Below are positions 59,940 through 64,000 of a stretch of DNA of 64,000 nucleotides, one piece after another. Numbering within the stretch: the stretch's first letter is position 1; each line of letters begins with the position of its first letter. This DNA is from Erwinia persicina. Lineage in GTDB: Bacteria > Pseudomonadota > Gammaproteobacteria > Enterobacterales > Enterobacteriaceae. The translations under genes were made by a program, and so were the position numbers. The stretch is from NCBI RefSeq assembly GCF_014838825.1, contig NZ_JACYMO010000003.1, positions 372,001 through 436,000 on the forward strand, read 5' to 3'. The notes beneath the pieces were generated by a model. It ran no database searches. It was not told the origin of the DNA and was given only the letters and a program-made list of their open reading frames with translations.

Positions 59940-60848
59940 ATGGATCAGAAACGACTCACTCATCTGCGTCAACTGGAGGCGGAAAGCATCCATATTATCC
60001 GCGAAGTGGCGGCAGAGTTCGGTAACCCGGTGATGATGTACTCCATCGGAAAAGACTCATCGGTGATGCTGCACCTGGCGCGTAAAGCGTTCTATCCGGG
60101 GACGCTGCCGTTCCCGCTGCTGCATGTTGATACCGGCTGGAAATTCCGCGAAATGTACGAGTTCCGCGATCGTATGGTGAAAAATATTGGCGCGGAGCTG
60201 CTGGTTCACCGTAACCCGGAAGGCGTGGCGATGGGCATCAACCCGTTTGTTCACGGCAGTGCCAAGCACACGGACATTATGAAAACCGAGGGGCTGAAGC
60301 AGGCGCTGAATAAGTACGGGTTTGATGCTGCTTTCGGCGGCGCACGCCGCGATGAAGAGAAATCCCGCGCCAAAGAGCGTATTTACTCTTTCCGTGACCG
60401 CTTCCACCGCTGGGACCCTAAAAACCAGCGCCCGGAGCTGTGGCATAACTACAACGGCCAGATTAACAAAGGCGAAAGTATTCGCGTATTCCCCCTGTCC
60501 AACTGGACCGAGCTGGATATCTGGCAGTATATCTTCCTGGAAAACATTGAGATTGTGCCGCTCTATCTGGCCGCTGAACGCCCGGTACTGGAGCGTGATG
60601 GGATGCTAATGATGATTGACGACGACCGCATTGATCTGCAGCCGGGCGAAGTGATCGAGCACCGCATGGTGCGCTTCCGTACCCTGGGCTGCTGGCCGCT
60701 GACCGGTGCAGTCGAGTCGTCAGCGCAGACGCTGCCGGGGATCATTGAAGAGATGTTGGTGTCCACCACCAGTGAGCGTCAGGGTCGCATGATCGACCGC
60801 GATCAGGCCGGCTCAATGGAGCTGAAAAAACGCCAGGGCTACTTCTAA
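59940..60848 (+). CDS. cysD: sulfate adenylyltransferase small subunit (ATP sulfurylase)
   Basis: CysD catalyses adenylation of sulfate to APS, driven by GTP hydrolysis in CysN. The 302-residue protein (E. coli 302) is in the PP-loop ATPase family. [19 protein letters not shown] at about 36-54 is the pyrophosphate loop, and [22 protein letters not shown] is the conserved substrate region. It lies between cysG and cysN with nine-base gaps. Confidence 0.97.
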   Translation: MDQKRLTHLRQLEAESIHIIREVAAEFGNPVMMYSIGKDSSVMLHLARKAFYPGTLPFPLLHVDTGWKFREMYEFRDRMVKNIGAELLVHRNPEGVAMGINPFVHGSAKHTDIMKTEGLKQALNKYGFDAAFGGARRDEEKSRAKERIYSFRDRFHRWDPKNQRPELWHNYNGQINKGESIRVFPLSNWTELDIWQYIFLENIEIVPLYLAAERPVLERDGMLMMIDDDRIDLQPGEVIEHRMVRFRTLGCWPLTGAVESSAQTLPGIIEEMLVSTTSERQGRMIDRDQAGSMELKKRQGYF

Positions 60849-60857
60849 GGAATCGTG

Positions 60858-62285
60858 ATGAATACAGTAATTGCACAACAGATTGCCGACCAGGGCGGCG
60901 TGGAAGCGTGGCTGCATACGCAGCAGCACAAAAGTCTGCTGCGTTTCCTCACCTGTGGCAGCGTCGACGATGGCAAAAGCACGCTGATTGGTCGCCTGCT
61001 GCACGATACGCGCCAGATCTATGAAGATCAGCTCTCTTCCCTGCACAACGACAGCAAACGTCACGGTACCCAGGGTGAAAAACTCGATCTGGCGTTGCTG
61101 GTCGACGGTTTACAGGCCGAGCGTGAGCAGGGCATCACCATTGATGTTGCGTACCGTTACTTCTCTACCGAGAAGCGCAAATTTATCATCGCGGATACCC
61201 CGGGGCACGAGCAGTACACCCGTAATATGGCCACCGGTGCCTCCACTTGCGATCTGGCGATCCTGCTGATCGATGCGCGCAAAGGTGTGCTGGATCAAAC
61301 CCGCCGGCACAGCTTTATCTCGACCTTGCTGGGCATTAAACATCTGATCGTGGCGATTAATAAGATGGATCTGGTGGAGTACAGCGAGGAGACCTTCGGG
61401 CAGATCAGGCAGGACTATCTGGACTTCGCCGGGCAGCTGCCGGGCGATCTGGATATCCGCTTTGTCCCGCTGTCAGCGCTGGAAGGCGAAAACGTGGCAG
61501 CCCCGAGCACGGCGATGCCCTGGTACACCGGCCCGACGCTGCTGGACGTGCTGGAAACCGTTGACGTGCAGCGCGTGGTTGAACAGCAGCCAATGCGCTT
61601 CCCGGTGCAGTATGTAAACCGTCCTGACCTCGATTTCCGGGGATATGCCGGTACGCTGGCGTCCGGCGTGGTGCAGGTCGGTCAGCGGGTAAAAGTGCTC
61701 CCTTCTGGCGTGGCGTCTTCAGTGGCGCGCATTGTGACCTTCGACGGTGACCTGCAGCAGGCCGTGGCCGGGGAAGCAATTACCCTGGTGTTGAAAGATG
61801 AAATTGATATCAGTCGCGGGGATCTGCTGGTCGCTGAGGATGCCAGCCTCACGCCGGTGCAGGCTGCCGCCGTTGATGTGGTCTGGATGGCGGAAAAGCC
61901 CCTGGTACCCGGGCAGAGCTTCGATATTAAAATTGCCGGAAAGAAAACCCGCGCGCGCGTGGAACGCATCCGTCATCAGGTTGAGATCAATAATCTGACG
62001 CAGCATGACGTCCAGGCGCTGCCGCTGAACGGCATCGGGCTGGTAGATCTGATCTTCGACGAGCCGATGGTGCTCGATCCCTATCAGCAGAATCCGGTCA
62101 CTGGCGGGATGATCTTTATCGATCGCCTGAGCAACGTCACCGTCGGCGCGGGTATGATCCGCCAGCCGCTGGACGATGCGCGGCCCGTTGCTGGCGAATT
62201 CAGCGCCTTTGAGCTGGAGCTGAATGCGCTGGTGCGTCGTCACTTCCCGCACTGGAATGCTCGCGACCTGCTGGGCGGTGAGTAA
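60858..62285 (+). CDS. cysN: sulfate adenylyltransferase subunit 1 (CysN GTPase)
   Basis: CysN is an EF-Tu-like GTPase that powers APS formation by CysD. From the ATG at 60858 it has 475 residues, the E. coli length; the GTG one codon before is less likely. G-box motifs are [16 protein letters not shown] (about 33-48), [12 protein letters not shown] and [11 protein letters not shown]. Beta-barrel domains 2 and 3 follow. The cysC start follows after one base, so the two are closely coupled. Confidence 0.97.
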   Translation: MNTVIAQQIADQGGVEAWLHTQQHKSLLRFLTCGSVDDGKSTLIGRLLHDTRQIYEDQLSSLHNDSKRHGTQGEKLDLALLVDGLQAEREQGITIDVAYRYFSTEKRKFIIADTPGHEQYTRNMATGASTCDLAILLIDARKGVLDQTRRHSFISTLLGIKHLIVAINKMDLVEYSEETFGQIRQDYLDFAGQLPGDLDIRFVPLSALEGENVAAPSTAMPWYTGPTLLDVLETVDVQRVVEQQPMRFPVQYVNRPDLDFRGYAGTLASGVVQVGQRVKVLPSGVASSVARIVTFDGDLQQAVAGEAITLVLKDEIDISRGDLLVAEDASLTPVQAAAVDVVWMAEKPLVPGQSFDIKIAGKKTRARVERIRHQVEINNLTQHDVQALPLNGIGLVDLIFDEPMVLDPYQQNPVTGGMIFIDRLSNVTVGAGMIRQPLDDARPVAGEFSAFELELNALVRRHFPHWNARDLLGGE

Positions 62286-62286
62286 G

Positions 62287-62892
62287 ATGGCGCAGCATGA
62301 TGAGAATGTGGTGTGGCACGCGCATCCGGTCAGCCGTGAGCAGCGCGAGCAGCAGCATGGCCATCAGGGCGTGGTGCTGTGGTTTACCGGGCTGTCAGGG
62401 TCCGGTAAATCCACGGTAGCCGGTGCCCTGGAGCAGGCACTGCACCGCGCTGGCGTCAGCAGCTACCTGCTGGACGGGGATAACGTGCGACACGGTTTAT
62501 GCCGGGATCTCGGCTTCAGTGATGACGACCGTAAAGAAAATATCCGCCGCGTGGGCGAAGTGGCGAAGCTGATGATCGATGCCGGTCTGGTGGTTCTGAC
62601 GGCCTTTATCTCGCCTCACCGTGCCGAGCGGCAGAGCGTACGGGAGATGGTTGGAGAAGGGCGGTTTATTGAAGTCTTCGTCGATACACCGCTGGCGATC
62701 TGTGAAGCGCGCGATCCAAAGGGGTTGTATAAAAAGGCCCGTGCCGGGGAGTTGCGTAATTTTACTGGTATCGATGCCGTGTATGAAGCCCCGGAAGCCG
62801 CCGATATTCACCTGGATGGTGAACAATTGGTAACATATTTAACCACCCAGTTATTAGACCTGCTGCGTCAGCGAGATATTATCAAACCCTGA
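62287..62892 (+). CDS. cysC: adenylylsulfate kinase
   Basis: CysC phosphorylates APS to PAPS, the substrate of CysH. The ATG at 62287 gives 201 residues as in E. coli; the open frame starting inside cysN is rejected. The P-loop GLSGSGKST is near 36-44, and [19 protein letters not shown] and [22 protein letters not shown] complete the APS-kinase family. It is the last gene of cysG-cysD-cysN-cysC. Confidence 0.97.
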   Translation: MAQHDENVVWHAHPVSREQREQQHGHQGVVLWFTGLSGSGKSTVAGALEQALHRAGVSSYLLDGDNVRHGLCRDLGFSDDDRKENIRRVGEVAKLMIDAGLVVLTAFISPHRAERQSVREMVGEGRFIEVFVDTPLAICEARDPKGLYKKARAGELRNFTGIDAVYEAPEAADIHLDGEQLVTYLTTQLLDLLRQRDIIKP

Positions 62893-62978
62893 GAGCTTCG
62901 GCTAACGTCCGTTCAGACGGGCGGTTACCCGGCGGAGGGCACTACGGTCCCCTCCGCCTGAGCATCAACGGGATATAT

Positions 62979-63299
62979 ATGCACAACGTCACCCCCATGC
63001 TGGCACGTAAAGACGAGCGCGATCGGGAAGAGCCTTCATGGGCTGTTCCCGGCGGCGTGATGGGCTTTGTTTCCTGGTGGGTCGCACTGGCGATCCCGTT
63101 CCTGCTTTACGGTTCTAACACCTTATTCTTTTTCCTCTATACCTGGCCTTTCTTCCTTGCGCTTTTACCGGTCTCGGTCATCGTCGGTATTGTTGCCACC
63201 GTGCTGCTGCGACAGCGCCTGATCTGGTCCGGACTGGCGACGGTGGTGGTGGTGGTCGCCCTGTTCTGGCTGCTGTTTACGCTGCTAACGGGCTGGTAA
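62979..63299 (+). CDS. ygbE: inner membrane protein YgbE (DUF3561)
   Basis: A 106-residue membrane protein (E. coli 107) with three predicted helices (about 27-44, 47-71 and 79-103). The conserved LLYGSNTLFFFLYTWPFFLALLPV is split over positions 42-66. Function is unknown. It lies 86 bases after cysC and before ftsB as in E. coli. Confidence 0.93.
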   Translation: MHNVTPMLARKDERDREEPSWAVPGGVMGFVSWWVALAIPFLLYGSNTLFFFLYTWPFFLALLPVSVIVGIVATVLLRQRLIWSGLATVVVVVALFWLLFTLLTGW

Positions 63300-63350
63300 C
63301 GGTTGGGTTAATATTTATAATTACGTCGCAACGTTACAAAATCTATCGAT

Positions 63351-63386
63351 GCAGGGCGTCAGCCGACGCCGATCCTGCTGTTTTTT
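63351..63386 (+). terminator. intrinsic terminator after ygbE
   Basis: GGCGTC and GACGCC pair over AGCC, extended by CAG/CTG on the outside, and TTTTTT follows. It closes the cys operon and isolates ftsB. Confidence 0.75.
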
Positions 63387-63491
63387 AGCGCGTATTCGCA
63401 CCTTATTCTGAGAAAGTGGTTCTATTTCACCGGCAGAGTGGAGTCGTACTAAAAGTTATGGGATGATTGAGCCGTTTTTCAGGGGGCGGGG

Positions 63492-63803
63492 ATGGGAAAA
63501 CTTACGTTGCTGTTACTTGTACTTCTCGGCTGGCTGCAGTATTCGCTCTGGCTGGGCAAGAACGGCATTCATGATTACACACGCGTTAATGAGGATGTTG
63601 CTGTGCAACAGGCCAATAACGCCAAGCTTAAAGCGCGAAACGATCAGCTTTTTGCCGAAATCGACGATTTAAACGGCGGTTCGGAAGCGATCGAGGAACG
63701 CGCACGCAATGAGCTGGGGATGATTAAACCCGGCGAGACTTTCTATCGCCTTGTGCCGGACCAAAATAAACGAAACGCACAGCAGCGAACCACCCGTCAG
63801 TAG
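63492..63803 (+). CDS. ftsB: cell division protein FtsB
   Basis: FtsB is an essential divisome protein that forms a complex with FtsL and FtsQ. The 103-residue protein (E. coli 103) has a short cytoplasmic tail, a TM helix (about 3-21), and a periplasmic coiled coil (about 30-65, [20 protein letters not shown]). The conserved ERARNELGM and PGETFYRLV follow. The start at 63492 aligns with E. coli. ispD follows after 30 bases, the usual order. Confidence 0.96.
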   Translation: MGKLTLLLLVLLGWLQYSLWLGKNGIHDYTRVNEDVAVQQANNAKLKARNDQLFAEIDDLNGGSEAIEERARNELGMIKPGETFYRLVPDQNKRNAQQRTTRQ

Positions 63804-63833
63804 CCATCACCATGAGCATCCGTCATTACTATC

Positions 63834-64000
63834 ATGAATAGCGCCGTGTCCTTTCCGGAGATTATCGCCGTCGTCCCCGCTGCGGGGATCGGCAGCCGCA
63901 TGCTCTCTGAATGCCCCAAACAGTACCTCACCATCGGCAGCAAAACGATTCTGGAACACAGCATCGATGCGCTGCTGGCTCATCCGGCCGTTAGCCGGGT
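63834..64000 (+). CDS. ispD: 2-C-methyl-D-erythritol 4-phosphate cytidylyltransferase (partial, 5' end)
   Basis: The first 55 codons of IspD, cut by the window edge. The CTP-binding signature [11 protein letters not shown] followed by ECPKQYL is at residues 13-32, matching the family. IspD makes CDP-methylerythritol in the MEP isoprenoid pathway. The ATG at 63834 aligns with the E. coli start; an earlier ATG at 63812 opens only a ten-codon frame ending at 63841. Confidence 0.92.
   Translation, partial: MNSAVSFPEIIAVVPAAGIGSRMLSECPKQYLTIGSKTILEHSIDALLAHPAVSR

Overview
The window is a stretch of enterobacterial core chromosome. Gene order closely follows Escherichia coli from lgt-thyA through recC-ptrA-recB-recD, argA, amiC, the initiator tRNA cluster, mltA, csdEA, gcvA/gcvB, rlmM, ppnN, queF, syd, csrB, truC, barA, relA, mazG, pyrG-eno, cysJIH, cysDNC, ftsB and ispD. 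Protein lengths and motifs match those families. Several gene neighbourhoods differ from E. coli: cysG heads cysDNC, there is no fuc/sda block, no rlmD or mazEF, and no CRISPR-Cas between cysH and iap. This points to a non-Escherichia member of Enterobacterales, most likely Erwinia or Pantoea (Erwiniaceae). The genus is an inference from synteny and remembered sequences, not from a search.

Layout. 1-3.8 kb: lgt-thyA, then a four-gene pseudopilin block (ppdA-ppdB-ygdB-ppdC). 3.9-15.7 kb: recC-ptrA-recB-recD, encoding the RecBCD recombination machine plus protease III. 15.7-19.0 kb: argA with a paired ARG box, divergent amiC, and three identical tRNA-fMet genes. 19.2-23.0 kb: mltA and the tcdA/csdE/csdA sulfur-relay set that makes cyclic t6A37 in tRNA. 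23.2-26.3 kb: ygdI, the GcvB small RNA, gcvA, ygdD and rlmM. 26.3-30.3 kb: xni, ppnN, queF and syd. 30.3-35.3 kb: the CsrB small RNA, yqcC-truC-yqcA and barA. 35.9-42.4 kb: relA, an ERIC-like repeat, mazG and pyrG-eno. 42.5-51.3 kb is the most variable part: a membrane O-acyltransferase, a Tsr-like chemoreceptor, queE, a degenerate metallo-beta-lactamase-fold protein with a divergent LysR regulator, and an amino-acid ABC transporter. 51.5-56.4 kb: queD and cysJIH. 56.4-58.3 kb: two small genes and iap. 58.5-64 kb: cysG-cysD-cysN-cysC, ygbE, ftsB and the start of ispD.

The genes form several working groups. CysDNC (sulfate activation), CysH (PAPS reduction), CysJI (sulfite reduction) and CysG (siroheme for CysI) give almost the whole sulfate-to-sulfide pathway. 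QueD, QueE and QueF supply three queuosine-precursor enzymes. RelA, PpnN and MazG are connected to (p)ppGpp and nucleotide control. BarA lies about 1.7 kb from csrB, the RNA gene it controls through UvrY in relatives. No defence island, prophage, insertion sequence, integrase or CRISPR array was found. The items most worth a second look are the metal-site-degenerate MBL protein, the altered ligand pocket of the chemoreceptor, the missing rlmD, and the changed cysH-iap interval.
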